From DRQF01 sp964559135 (GTDB taxonomy: Bacteria; Planctomycetota; GCA-002687715; DRQF01), in the NCBI GenBank assembly GCA_964559135.1, contig CAZLGG010000047.1:1-29253 (forward strand): a stretch of DNA of 29,253 nt. Direction: 5' to 3'. Below are positions 1-8,511 of this stretch, piece by piece (within the stretch, counting starts at the first letter, position 1; every line of letters starts with the position of its first letter). The notes under the pieces were generated by a model. The model made no database searches. It worked only from the letters and a program-made list of their open reading frames with translations, and was not told the origin of the DNA. Position numbers and translations under genes: made by a program.

Positions 1-1
1 C

Positions 2-1105
2 GGGGCCTTCTGCTACGGCGCCCTCATCCGGGAGATCTGCGGAAGCGGGGGTGAGTACCTTTTTCTCTCGCGCGGGCTGCATCCCTTGGCCGGATTTCTC
101 TCCGGCTGGACGTCTCTTCTGGCCGGGTTCACGGGTCCGGTCGCCGCAGCGGCTCTCGCGGCGCCCCTCTATTTGCAGGGGGTCTTTGGCGTCGACCTGG
201 AACCCCGGTGGACGGCCTCGGGGTTGGTCCTTCTCGCGTGGGGTCTTCACGGACGAGGCGGCCGCTGGGGCGTGGTGGCACAGGATCTGGCCGTGGGGTT
301 GAAGCTCCTGGCGATCCTCTGCCTTTGCCTGGGCGGCCTCGTCGCCCTCTCTGGAACCGAGGCCGTTCCGGACACGCCGCGCGGCGCCTTCGATCTCGGC
401 GCTTTCGCATCGACCTTGGTCTGGATCTCGTTCGCCTATTCGGGCTGGAACGCCGCCGTCTACGTCGCCGGGGAGGTGGAGGACGCCCGGCGCACTGTCG
501 GTCAGGCGATGATCACCGGGACGGCGATCGTGATCGTTGCGTACGTGGCTCTCAACGCTCTCATCCTGGCGGCAGCGCCGGCGAGCGAGTTGGAGGGGCG
601 GGCCGATGTGGCGGCGGTGGCGGCGCACGCCTTGGGGGGCGACATCTTGGCCCGCCTCGTCGGCGGGCTCGTGGCCCTGGCGCTGTTCACATCCGTCTCG
701 GCGATGACGATGGCGGGGCCCAGGGTGTACACGCAGATGAGCGAGGATGGTCTTTTTCCGCGCATGTTCCGAAGCGGCGACGGTCCGCCCGCCATGGCGC
801 TCCATCTGCAATGCGTGCTCGCACTGGCGGCGGTCTGGGCGACGGGGCTTCGGGAACTGTTGGGATGGATCGGTTTCACGCTTGGCCTCTTCACGGCCAC
901 ATCGGTGTTCGTGCTGCTGCGTTTGAAATGGACGGCGGGCTCCGCGCTCAGGGTGCCAGGTTATCCCGCGGTACCCATCTTCTTTCTCGTCTGCACTCTG
1001 GGCGCCACGGGTTTCATGGCTTGGCGCGAACCCGGCATCGCCCTCTACGGTCTCGCGGGGGTCGCCTTGGGCATCCCGTTCTATGTCCTCTTCCGACGGA
1101 CCTGA
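2..1105 (+). CDS. APC-family amino acid permease, 5' end cut by the window
   Basis: The frame is open from base 2, well before the first ATG at 86, so this is the 3' part (about 367 residues) of a longer gene. The codons before 86 encode a stretch containing GSGGEYLFL followed by PLAGFLSGW. This matches the PxSGGEYxY...PLAGFLxGW signature of the amino acid-polyamine-organocation (APC) superfamily. The rest is a run of hydrophobic helices consistent with a polytopic inner-membrane transporter. By family it would be a proton- or solute-coupled amino acid or polyamine carrier, and the substrate cannot be read from sequence. It ends at TGA 1103-1105, convergent with the next gene 19 bp away. A degraded copy of its 3' end (992-1043) recurs at 2860-2911. 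The family is confident; the substrate is unknown. Confidence 0.9.
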   Translation, partial: GAFCYGALIREICGSGGEYLFLSRGLHPLAGFLSGWTSLLAGFTGPVAAAALAAPLYLQGVFGVDLEPRWTASGLVLLAWGLHGRGGRWGVVAQDLAVGLKLLAILCLCLGGLVALSGTEAVPDTPRGAFDLGAFASTLVWISFAYSGWNAAVYVAGEVEDARRTVGQAMITGTAIVIVAYVALNALILAAAPASELEGRADVAAVAAHALGGDILARLVGGLVALALFTSVSAMTMAGPRVYTQMSEDGLFPRMFRSGDGPPAMALHLQCVLALAAVWATGLRELLGWIGFTLGLFTATSVFVLLRLKWTAGSALRVPGYPAVPIFFLVCTLGATGFMAWREPGIALYGLAGVALGIPFYVLFRRT

Positions 1106-1124
1106 TCTCCGGTGCCGTCCACCC

Positions 1125-1685
1125 TCAGCGGATGGGTTTCAGCGTCGTCTTGAACGTCTTCTTCCGAGGCACACCGAACGAGAAGCGGATTTCCTCGATG
1201 TCGCTCTGCCGGTACAAGCGGGCGGCGGGGACGATCAGCGTGACGGCGTCGGAAGCCATCTCGGGTTCTTTTTTGTGAAAGGGCTTGGCCTTTCCGATAC
1301 ACGAACACCAATCCCTTGTAGGGGGGCGAGCGGGACCGAATTTTCCGGTTGCGCTGCCGCCCAGACCGACTTGGGCACTCGGTTCCCGGCTTCGCGTCGT
1401 ACTCGGTTTCACGACGACATCCACGGGGCGAAGGAAGGTGGACGCCATCAGGACGCGGAAGTCCCTGGGGCGTTTCGTGTGGACGAGGCGCGACGCGTCG
1501 ACGGATTTGTCGAGAACCAGATCGACCTCGACCTGCTCCCCGATTCTCTTGACGACCGTGCCCAGGGGAGTGTCCTTCTCGTCGAGTGTGACCAGCCCGA
1601 GACTGCGTTGCCTTGCGGACTGGGCGGAGATTGCGGGGGACAAGGCGCCGAGGAGCAGGGCAGGAAGAAGGGCGAGAATCGGCAT
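1125..1685 (-). CDS. Secreted STN-like protein (gene A), short paralogue
   Basis: About 186 residues. I chose the ATG at 1685 because a hydrophobic signal peptide (LALLPALLLGALSPAISA) follows directly and a GGAG lies about 8 nt upstream; longer in-frame starts only add an unlikely leader. After the signal, residues with the pattern GLVTLDEKDTPLGTVVKRI resemble the short N-terminal (STN) domain of secretins and TonB receptors. The C-terminal part has a WCSC motif and the ending VPRKKTFKTTLKPIR. The protein is paralogous to the gene at 2912-4021, sharing the STN start, a WCxC motif and an almost identical tail, but it lacks roughly 175 central residues found there. It is divergent from the gene at 1840. 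Function is unknown; export is inferred from the signal peptide. Confidence 0.75.
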   Translation of the reverse strand: MPILALLPALLLGALSPAISAQSARQRSLGLVTLDEKDTPLGTVVKRIGEQVEVDLVLDKSVDASRLVHTKRPRDFRVLMASTFLRPVDVVVKPSTTRSREPSAQVGLGGSATGKFGPARPPTRDWCSCIGKAKPFHKKEPEMASDAVTLIVPAARLYRQSDIEEIRFSFGVPRKKTFKTTLKPIR

Positions 1686-1839
1686 ATGCGGGGCTCCGAA
1701 TGGGCGGGCGGAATCGTCGACGACGTTCACCCCAAGTGGCAAGATCGGGAGAAGCCAACCCAGGAGTCCTGGGTCTGTTTGCAAGATCGTCATGCAGCCA
1801 TAGAATCCAGGTCTTCACCCTAAGCTCAGGAGTACACCG

Positions 1840-2796
1840 ATGCGCTACACGTGGGTTCTTTGCCTTTTCCTCGTACTTGCGGGCTCGAGGATGTCGTTCT
1901 TGCCGGCTCAGGACGAGGAGGGGGCCGAGCAGGCAAAGCCCCTGCACCTCACCTTCAAATGGCCCCTTCGCCGGAAATTCAGTGTCACCACCCAGATCGC
2001 GGCTCCCCAAGGAAAGTTGGTCATGAGGACCACCTATCGGTTGGGCAAGGAGAAAAAGGGGGACCGCTTCATTCTCACCACGGACAAATTCAAGCTCCTG
2101 AAGGCCGATCTCAGCTCGGTCAAGGACCAGTCCAAGAAGGGTCGTCGTCAGGCCACGGGGCTGATCGAAGCGCTTGCACTGGCGGTCCCGCCGGTTTATC
2201 TGAATACGAAGGGGGAGGTCGTGGATGTCGGAGTCCTCGACGCCGACGTGGCGAAGCGTATCATCCCGAAGCTGAGCCCCGCGCTGAGAAAAGACAAGAC
2301 GTTCAAGAAGCTCCTGAAGTTGATGCTCGCTTCGCCCCAGATGCGGGAGTCTCAGCGGGCTCAAATGCTGGACAGCATGGAGCCGTGGGTCGGGTTTTGG
2401 CGCTATGCCGAAGGGCTGAAGCCCGGCGAGTCGGTCGAGTTGGCATCCGAAGCTCCGGAGGACGACAAAGACTTCGTACCCGACGAGATCAAGGTGACTT
2501 ACGTGGGGCCCTCCGCGAAGCAGGGGCGCGTGAACATCGTGATCGACTCGGTGCAGAGGAGGAAGGACGGGTCGGGAAAGGCCGCGGGTTTGCTGAAGTC
2601 CCTTTTCAAGACACGTCCCGAATTGCGGACAAAGCTCAAAGTCTCCACGGTCGAGAGCCACACCGAAGGCGTTCTTCGGCCGGAAACTCTCCAGCCGTAC
2701 GAGATCGTGGAGACGAGCACCCTCGTGGCGGAATTCATTGACGGACACGAGCCCTATCGTGCTTCCGCGAAGACCACGACCACGTTCAAATGGTAG
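1840..2796 (+). CDS. Secreted hypothetical protein (gene B)
   Basis: A 318-residue protein starting at ATG 1840 with an AGGAG ribosome-binding site about 9 nt upstream. The N-terminus is a short Sec-type signal (VLCLFLVLAGSRMSFLPAQ), so it is probably periplasmic or outer-membrane associated. The body is rich in lysine and charged residues, without transmembrane segments or a recognised catalytic motif, and ends in KTTTTFKW. I do not recognise a named family. It sits between the two STN-like paralogues and diverges from the first with a 154-bp shared upstream region. A 38-bp match to its 3' end and downstream flank recurs at 4207-4244 (31 of 38 identical), so a second copy once existed there. 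Association with the neighbouring secreted proteins is by position only. Confidence 0.75.
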   Translation: MRYTWVLCLFLVLAGSRMSFLPAQDEEGAEQAKPLHLTFKWPLRRKFSVTTQIAAPQGKLVMRTTYRLGKEKKGDRFILTTDKFKLLKADLSSVKDQSKKGRRQATGLIEALALAVPPVYLNTKGEVVDVGVLDADVAKRIIPKLSPALRKDKTFKKLLKLMLASPQMRESQRAQMLDSMEPWVGFWRYAEGLKPGESVELASEAPEDDKDFVPDEIKVTYVGPSAKQGRVNIVIDSVQRRKDGSGKAAGLLKSLFKTRPELRTKLKVSTVESHTEGVLRPETLQPYEIVETSTLVAEFIDGHEPYRASAKTTTTFKW

Positions 2797-2859
2797 GCTG
2801 AGGGCGCGCTCCCCGGTGGCGGCGCATGGATCACGGACCGCGCCGATTTTCGTTCCCGT

Positions 2860-2911
2860 TGCACTCTGAGGGCGACGGGCTTCAGGGATTGGCGCGAATC
2901 CGGCACCGCCC
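2860..2911 (+). pseudogene. Scar of the permease 3' end (duplication remnant)
   Basis: Bases 2860-2918 align without gaps to 992-1050 inside the APC permease, with 50 of 59 positions identical. From 2912 onward the sequence is homologous to the end of gene A (the stop at 1125 corresponds to the stop at 2912), so the permease-derived part proper is about 2860-2911. The join lies in a shared CCCTC microhomology. Relative to the parent arrangement about 80 bp, including the permease stop, has been deleted. It is non-coding debris marking one edge of an old tandem duplication. Confidence 0.75.
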
Positions 2912-4021
2912 TCAACGGACGGGCTTCAGCGTCGTCTTGAAGGTCTTCTTCCGGGGTAATCCAAACTCGATCTCCAAGGCGGAGATTTCGCTCTCCTTGT
3001 AGAGGGCGCCCTGGGGAATGGGAACGGTGATCCGCGAGGAATGAGGGACGTCGGTACCCGTATAGGGCTCGATCTTTTCTCCCTTCCAACAGCCGCACCA
3101 TTGGATTCTCTTCGGATTCCTCCTCGCCCGAACGCGACCGCCATAACCTCCGAAGGAACGAAGTTTGCGATCTGGGGTTCGGTTCGAGACCCCGGGATTC
3201 CTCACGAGGGAGATCGACGTCGCGGGAAGGGTCGCCTCGAGAACCCGCGTGATTTTCGGTCGCTTCGCGGTGACGACGACCTGGGGCCATGTGACCCTCA
3301 ACGTATAGTCACCGACCCGCGCAACGCTCCAACCGTCGGGGCCGTGAACGAGACGGATGTGCTTTCTCTCGTGGTCATGGAGGGTGCCGAAGACCTCGAC
3401 GACGGGCAATCCCTTCTCGGCGGCGGGGAGCAGGACGCATTGCGGACTGTGGATACGGCAGGTGCCGAGGGCGCCCCTCACTCCCTTGCTCTTGCGAAGA
3501 CGCACATTCCAGTCGAGGAGGCCGGCAAAATCCTTCATGCCGTGAATGATCAGTTTGTGCTGCCCCGCATCGCCCCAGGGCGTGGGGCGGGCCACGAATT
3601 CCGCGCCCGGGATCACGGCGCGGAGTGTCCAGCACTCGGCCCATTGGTCGCGGGGATAAAGGCCGTAGCTGGGAACGATCACTCCGTTGGAGAGACGTCT
3701 CACGGACTCGATGACTTTCCTGCCGCGCAACGGTTCCGTCCCAGGTCGTCCAAGTCCCAGGATATCGAGGACGCGGCCTATGGGTCTCCTACGGGTCTTG
3801 ACCGTCACACGCCGTTTCGGGTCGGCATAGGTCGTGAGATGGAGGTCTACGTCGACCTGCGCATTCATGGCCTTGACGGCCACGTCCAGGGGAACGTCCT
3901 CAAGGTCCAGGGTCACTCGGCCGAGGGCCCGGTCCTTGGCAGACTGGGCCAGAGCCGGTGTCGGAATGAGCGACGCGGAGAAAACGAGGAGGAGGAGGAG
4001 GCGTGGGGTTCGGTGGGGCAT
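2912..4021 (-). CDS. Secreted STN-like protein (gene A'), long paralogue
   Basis: About 369 residues from the ATG at 4021. The frame is open further upstream, but the segment RLLLLLVFSASLIPTPALA directly after this start is a good signal peptide. No start here has a strong ribosome-binding site, and ATG 4036 is an alternative. The mature N-terminus has an STN-like pattern (RVTLDLEDVPLDVAVKAM). The C-terminal part carries WCGC and ends in GLPRKKTFKTTLKPVR. Both ends match gene A at 1125-1685, while a central region of about 175 residues (with an HDHERKHIRLVHG stretch) is present only here. It is probably exported. Its role is unknown; STN domains in general mediate protein contacts at the outer membrane. 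Confidence 0.75.
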   Translation of the reverse strand: MPHRTPRLLLLLVFSASLIPTPALAQSAKDRALGRVTLDLEDVPLDVAVKAMNAQVDVDLHLTTYADPKRRVTVKTRRRPIGRVLDILGLGRPGTEPLRGRKVIESVRRLSNGVIVPSYGLYPRDQWAECWTLRAVIPGAEFVARPTPWGDAGQHKLIIHGMKDFAGLLDWNVRLRKSKGVRGALGTCRIHSPQCVLLPAAEKGLPVVEVFGTLHDHERKHIRLVHGPDGWSVARVGDYTLRVTWPQVVVTAKRPKITRVLEATLPATSISLVRNPGVSNRTPDRKLRSFGGYGGRVRARRNPKRIQWCGCWKGEKIEPYTGTDVPHSSRITVPIPQGALYKESEISALEIEFGLPRKKTFKTTLKPVR

Positions 4022-4206
4022 GAGGTCCACTCGCATGGGATGGGGCGATTGATGGATGACGCAGGGAGGATATCCCCTTGACGCGCGGCGTGCCACCCAA
4101 GCCCTCACATCCTCTTCTCGCGCCCCTTTCGGAGAAGTTCACGTCAGTCATCTCAGGAACTCCCCCATCCACCCAACTGGGGGGGACGAAGGACGGGCGC
4201 GTCGAC

Positions 4207-4244
4207 TTCAAGTGGTAGGCTGACAGCGAGGCTCCCGGTGGCGG
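4207..4244 (+). pseudogene. Remnant of a second gene B 3' end
   Basis: This segment matches 2785-2822, the last codons, stop and downstream flank of gene B, at 31 of 38 positions. It encodes ...FKW followed by TAG in the corresponding frame. The same frame is open from about 4054 and reads ...GTKDGRVDFKW before the stop, with no credible start or signal peptide, so it is best read as a 3' fragment. It lies in the leader of the threonine synthase gene and marks the far edge of the duplicated block. Confidence 0.6.
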
Positions 4245-4274
4245 GGGCGGGTTCTGGGAGGAAGGGGAGATCTC

Positions 4275-5429
4275 ATGGGCGCACTCAGCCATCTGGAATG
4301 CGGGCTCTGCGGGAAGCGGCACGACGCGGATGTGTTGCAGGGACTCTCGTCGTGTTGCGCCAAGCCGCTTCTGGCCCGCTACGACCTGGAGGCCGTCGCC
4401 GCATCGCTTTCCAAAGAGGCGTTGACCGAGCGGACGAATGACATGTGGCGCTGGGCGGAGCTTTTGCCCGTAGCCGACCCGACCCATCGCGTGGCTCTCG
4501 GGGAAGGGGGAACGCCGATCGTCGAGGTGCCCGGCCTCGGTGCGGCGCTGGGGATCCCTCGCCTTGCCGTGAAGGACGAGGCCCAAAACCCCACGGGGAG
4601 CTTCAAGGCTCGCGGGCTCGGCATGGCCGTCAGCCGGGCGAAGGAATTGGGGGTCGAGGTTCTTGCCATCCCTTCCGCGGGGAACGCTGCCGGAGCGGCC
4701 GCCGCCTACGGCGTGGCGGCCGGGATGACGGTCAAGGTGTTCATGCCGTCGGACGCTCCCCGTCCGTTTCGCGTCGAGTGCGAGACCCTCGGGGCGGAGG
4801 TCGTCCTCATCGACGGGCTGATCACCGACTGCGGGCACGCTGTGAAGGAAGGCGTCGAACGGGAAGGCTGGTTCGCTCTTTCGACGCTGAAGGAACCGTA
4901 CCGGCTCGAGGGAAAGAAGACCCTGGGGCTGGAACTCGCGGAGCAGGAGGGGTGGACGCTCCCGGACGTGATCGTGTATCCGACGGGGGGTGGCACGGGG
5001 CTCATCGGGATGTGGAAGGCCTTCGACGAACTCGAGGCCTTGGGTTGGATCGGCGCCAAGCGTCCGAGACTCGTGAGCGTGCAGAGCGCGGGTTGCGCCC
5101 CCATCGTGCGGGCCTTCGAAGAGGGCGCGGAGTTCGCCCAACCCTGGGAGGGTGCCGCCACAATGGCCGCCGGGCTCCGGGTGCCCGCCGCCGTGGGCGA
5201 CTTTCTCATCCTGCGAGCGATTCGCGAGACGCAAGGATGCGCCGTCGCCGTTCCGGATGAGGACATCGTGGACGCTGTTCAATGGATGGCGCGAACCTCG
5301 GGGCTGTACGCCTGTCCCGAAGGAGGCGCCTGCGCGGCCGCGGCCCGCCGCCTGAAAAACGAGAGCTGGATCGATGAGGGGGATCGCGTCCTCCTCTTCA
5401 ACACCGGGACGCCCTTCAAGTACCTCTGA
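4275..5429 (+). CDS. thrC: Threonine synthase (PLP-dependent)
   Basis: A 384-residue protein beginning at ATG 4275 behind GGGGAG. It would convert O-phospho-L-homoserine to L-threonine and phosphate in the cytoplasm. The N-terminus has a small Cys-containing segment (CGLCGK, then CC at 27-28) leading into ARYDL, as in threonine synthases of this subgroup. The PLP lysine lies in NPTGSFKARG (Lys111). The phosphate-binding glycine loop is PTGGGTGLIGMW, and the C-terminus ends in NTGTPFKYL, typical of the fold-type II family. The length is complete. It could instead be a related threonine-synthase-like enzyme, but the overall pattern fits ThrC well. It stands alone on its strand, convergent with the methyltransferase gene 3 bp downstream. 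Confidence 0.9.
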   Translation: MGALSHLECGLCGKRHDADVLQGLSSCCAKPLLARYDLEAVAASLSKEALTERTNDMWRWAELLPVADPTHRVALGEGGTPIVEVPGLGAALGIPRLAVKDEAQNPTGSFKARGLGMAVSRAKELGVEVLAIPSAGNAAGAAAAYGVAAGMTVKVFMPSDAPRPFRVECETLGAEVVLIDGLITDCGHAVKEGVEREGWFALSTLKEPYRLEGKKTLGLELAEQEGWTLPDVIVYPTGGGTGLIGMWKAFDELEALGWIGAKRPRLVSVQSAGCAPIVRAFEEGAEFAQPWEGAATMAAGLRVPAAVGDFLILRAIRETQGCAVAVPDEDIVDAVQWMARTSGLYACPEGGACAAAARRLKNESWIDEGDRVLLFNTGTPFKYL

Positions 5430-5432
5430 GAT

Positions 5433-6068
5433 TCAGCGTCGGCGGAAAAGAACGTAGCGCTCGCCCACGGGGCGCTCCGGCGTGGGAGGGATGACCCGCC
5501 CCGTGTCGATGAGTTCGAATTCCGGTTGGAGCAACTCCCGGAAGTGACCGACCTCCAGGCCGAAGGGGGGGCCTCCGGCCGAGGTGGGCTTGCCCGACGG
5601 GAACACGATGCCGGCCAACAAGCCCCCCGGCCGCACCATGCGGCGAGCCAGACTCGCCCAGTCCCGCCTGCGCGCCAGAGGCAGTGCCCCGAGGAATGTG
5701 TGTTCCAGGAACAGATCGAAGGGGCCCCATTCCTCACGGAGCGCCAGAGCATCGCCCCGGACGAACGCGCCCCCCGTCATCTCCAAGGCGGCTGCCAGAT
5801 CGGGGCGTGGCGTGGAGGCGAAGTCGACGGCGACCACCTCGTAACCGTTGCGGGCGAGAAAGAGCGCATCATGCCCACGACCGCATCCCGGAACGATTGC
5901 TCGGCCCGGGGCGCGCCGGCCGGAGATCATCCTCTGGAAGTGGGGGTGAGGCCCGCCGAGATCCCAGGGCGTGACCTGTTCGTCCCAGAACTTGCGCCAG
6001 AATTCCGCTCGGTCGCTGGGCAGGGACGGAACGTCGAATCCCTCGGGAACATGTGCTTCGAGTGCCAT
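5433..6068 (-). CDS. TPMT-family S-adenosylmethionine methyltransferase
   Basis: 211 residues. It matches the thiopurine S-methyltransferase family: an N-terminal WDLGGPHPHFQ, the SAM-binding motif VPGCGRGHDALFLA, the acidic loop residue in VVAVDFA, and EHTFLGALP followed by a conserved Arg-rich stretch. Bacterial members methylate small soft nucleophiles such as selenium, tellurium, sulfur or halide species, or have unknown substrates, so the substrate is not assigned. The protein is cytoplasmic. It is the third gene of a minus-strand run (Rrf2 regulator, membrane-anchored repeat protein, methyltransferase) with gaps of 32 and 38 bp, so co-transcription is possible. Family assignment is firm, function is open. 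Confidence 0.88.
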   Translation of the reverse strand: MALEAHVPEGFDVPSLPSDRAEFWRKFWDEQVTPWDLGGPHPHFQRMISGRRAPGRAIVPGCGRGHDALFLARNGYEVVAVDFASTPRPDLAAALEMTGGAFVRGDALALREEWGPFDLFLEHTFLGALPLARRRDWASLARRMVRPGGLLAGIVFPSGKPTSAGGPPFGLEVGHFRELLQPEFELIDTGRVIPPTPERPVGERYVLFRRR

Positions 6069-6106
6069 GCCCCATTCTGTGCTTTGGGGCGGGCCGTTTC
6101 CATTCG

Positions 6107-8026
6107 CTATCGAGGGAGGGGTAATTCCAGATCCGAGCCGCTCAGAACGAACGACTCGATCGAGGCGATGGCCTCACCATAGCGGAAAACCTCGATGGTC
6201 ACCGGAGCGCCCATCAGGAGAACGGGCGTCCGGATCATTCCCTGGGCGTCGGTGGCCCGACCGAAGGTGGGGGCGCGTTTGTTGACGGGCCTGAGTCGGA
6301 CGAAAACATTCGATGCAGGCGCGCCGTCGGCGCCCTTCACGAAGAGTGTCACGGCGCGGGCGTGATCCGGTTTCAGCTCGAAAAGGAGGTCGCGGGACTC
6401 CACGGGGCCGAGGGTGATGGGCCCTTTCGAAGCGATGACCCGCTTGAGCGCGTCGAGGATTGTGACGGTGACTTGGGCATCCGGCCGCAACCAACTCCAT
6501 TCGACACGACCGTTCTCGGCGGTTTTTCGACGGATGTTGTCGTAGGCGGTTCCATTCGCCGGTTGAAGGGGTGGAAACCCCATCAGATGAGAACACAGCG
6601 TCGAGGGGTAACCCTCGGAGCCGTAGAGAAACGGCAGCGTGGAGAATTCGAGGCGAGTCTTGAGCCCTGGAATGGGACGGTGCTGATCATCCGTGACGAG
6701 GACGCGAAGCCGATTGGACGCCGCGAGGCGAACCTTGATCGGCGTCTCGTCGTCCCGCAAGGAGACCCACGAAGGGGCGAAGCCGAGGGCGGCCACTTGG
6801 ACGCGCCGCGTCGCCACGGGGCAGCCCGGCCACGCGATGCGGCCTTGCTCATCACTCGGGGGGCTGAGGCTGCCGTTGTCTTCGGAGATGGCGCGGGCCC
6901 CCGGGACCGGGTTCCCGTCGGCATCGACGACGCGCAGCTCGACATGTCGGGCCCCCTTCACGAGCAGGTCTCCGAGATCTCTCACTCCCTCGAAGGGACC
7001 CGCCAGAGGGAGCGGTTCGGCTTCCGCGCCGGGGCCGAATTCCAAGGCGACCTGCTGAGCGGCCGATGCACCGAGCTCGATGTCGAAGCGTCCCGCGTCG
7101 TCCGATTCCGCTGAGAAGCGGATTCGTACCGACTTGTCGTCGTCGGTGGGCATCGTGACGGAGACCTGCGCACCGACCACGGGGGAGAGGCTCCCCACCT
7201 GGAGGAGTCGTCCGCGCAGGTGTGGGCGGGTTGTCAGGTGAAGGGTCGCCGCGTCGCTGGGAATCAGAGTGATGTCGAGGAAGCTCTTTTGCAGAGCGTT
7301 CTTGAGCCCGAGCCCGGCAGGGATCTCGATGCGAAAGGACTCTTTGGCAAGGAGGCGCCCGACGGCAATGCGCCCGTTCTTGTCGGTGCGCACTTCCCAC
7401 GATCCGAATCGAGGACTCAGCGAGTACAAGGAACGAGCTTCTGCTTCGGAGAGACGTGAGAGATTCAAGAACGTCGTGAGCAACGGGGTGAAGACGAGGG
7501 TGAGAGAAGGCGTGGGAATCTGACCGTCCACGTCGACGACGAGGCTGGCCGCCGGCGTCGCTCGGAGGCGAAACCTCTTCGGGACACGGTCGGCGCGAAG
7601 GGGAAAAATCTGAGGGAGCGTGCCGGGGGAAGCGACGGCCAACCAGCCATCGTCCTCGGGAGTGGGGAGAGGGAATTGCCCCTCGTCGCCCGTGCGGACG
7701 AGCGCCCCCCACTTGCCGTTCTGGAAGGGAACGATCAGAGCACCTGGAATCGGGTTCTCGTCGGCATCGACCAGTTGTCGGAGCGTGCCGCTGTCGACCG
7801 CATCGGACTCCCGTTTTTTGGCCGGCGTCATGGTGAACCACGGAATCCGCTTCGGCGACTCACCTGTGTCCGCGACGCCGCTTCCTCGACGGGGACCTTC
7901 CAATGCGCTCTCGTTGAATTGTGGATCGAGTCCCTCTTCCTCGTTGCTATCGAAGACGAAGAGGAAGATCGCTGCGAAAAGTGCCACGGCCGCGAGGCCG
8001 GCGACGGCGAAAAGGATGGGTTTCAT
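6107..8026 (-). CDS. Membrane-anchored carboxypeptidase-regulatory-like repeat protein
   Basis: 639 residues. Residues 4-24 form one hydrophobic helix with no clear cleavage site, so the protein is probably anchored with its body in the periplasm. The body contains several beta-sandwich repeats of the carboxypeptidase regulatory-like type. These are recognisable by V-D-A-D-G-N-P-V-P-G-A-like starts at about residues 86-97 (VDADENPIPG), 367-378 (VDADGNPVPG) and 445-455 (DDQHRPIPG), followed by D-E-Q-G-R or D-K-N-G-R turns. No enzymatic domain is visible. Such proteins usually serve in surface binding or as structural modules. It lies 32 bp downstream of the Rrf2 gene in the same direction. Architecture is clear, role unknown. 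Confidence 0.8.
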   Translation of the reverse strand: MKPILFAVAGLAAVALFAAIFLFVFDSNEEEGLDPQFNESALEGPRRGSGVADTGESPKRIPWFTMTPAKKRESDAVDSGTLRQLVDADENPIPGALIVPFQNGKWGALVRTGDEGQFPLPTPEDDGWLAVASPGTLPQIFPLRADRVPKRFRLRATPAASLVVDVDGQIPTPSLTLVFTPLLTTFLNLSRLSEAEARSLYSLSPRFGSWEVRTDKNGRIAVGRLLAKESFRIEIPAGLGLKNALQKSFLDITLIPSDAATLHLTTRPHLRGRLLQVGSLSPVVGAQVSVTMPTDDDKSVRIRFSAESDDAGRFDIELGASAAQQVALEFGPGAEAEPLPLAGPFEGVRDLGDLLVKGARHVELRVVDADGNPVPGARAISEDNGSLSPPSDEQGRIAWPGCPVATRRVQVAALGFAPSWVSLRDDETPIKVRLAASNRLRVLVTDDQHRPIPGLKTRLEFSTLPFLYGSEGYPSTLCSHLMGFPPLQPANGTAYDNIRRKTAENGRVEWSWLRPDAQVTVTILDALKRVIASKGPITLGPVESRDLLFELKPDHARAVTLFVKGADGAPASNVFVRLRPVNKRAPTFGRATDAQGMIRTPVLLMGAPVTIEVFRYGEAIASIESFVLSGSDLELPLPR

Positions 8027-8058
8027 GGGCGGTCAGGGTCTCCGGGTCACTCCAGGCT

Positions 8059-8511
8059 TCATTGTGGGACATGCGGCTCGGGGACGTCAATGAAACCCGG
8101 GGCCGAAGGCGGGACGTAATTCTCGAGATTCTCGAGGGTGAGCTTCTCCATGCGGCGGCGGAAATCCGCCTTGGTCTTCTTCCAGGCGTCGTGGAAGGGA
8201 CAGGGGGTCTCGTCGGAGCAGGTTCGGTGGCCGATGACGCACCGCGACCAACCGTCGTCGGGCTCCAAGACCTCCATGAGCTGGGCCAACGAGATATGGG
8301 AGGGGTCGACCGCCAAGGCCCAGCCCCCCCCGCGGCCCTTCTGGGACTTCAGCCATCCCATGCGGGCAAGCGGTTGCAGGCTTTTCGTGATGTAAGCCGC
8401 CGACAGTCCCAGCATCGCGCCAATATCGCCCGACTGCACCCGCCCCTCGTCGCGGCGGGCCACCAGGATGGCCAGGGACCTCAGACAGATCTCGGTGGAC
8501 AACTGAAACAT
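8059..8511 (-). CDS. Rrf2-family transcriptional regulator with Fe-S cysteines
   Basis: 150 residues with the Rrf2 winged-helix pattern: an N-terminal STEICLRSLAIL, recognition helix region GLSAAYITKSLQPLARMG, and the wing KGRGGGWALA. Three cysteines, C91, C98 and C104 (C-x6-C-x5-C), sit where IscR, NsrR and RsrR bind an iron-sulfur cluster, and are followed by PFHDAW, as expected. It probably senses NO, iron-sulfur status or redox state and represses or activates nearby genes. The ATG at 8511 has a strong AAGGAAGG site. It is divergent from the cytochrome operon starting at 8686, across 174 bp, which makes that operon its likely target; this is inference. Confidence 0.9.
   Translation of the reverse strand: MFQLSTEICLRSLAILVARRDEGRVQSGDIGAMLGLSAAYITKSLQPLARMGWLKSQKGRGGGWALAVDPSHISLAQLMEVLEPDDGWSRCVIGHRTCSDETPCPFHDAWKKTKADFRRRMEKLTLENLENYVPPSAPGFIDVPEPHVPQ

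Noticed and set aside
1081..2748. Minus-strand open frame of 555 residues over genes A and B
   Set aside because: It lies antisense to gene B, which has a signal peptide and a good ribosome-binding site, and out of frame with gene A. The translation is Arg/Pro/Gly-rich, as expected for a GC-rich shadow.
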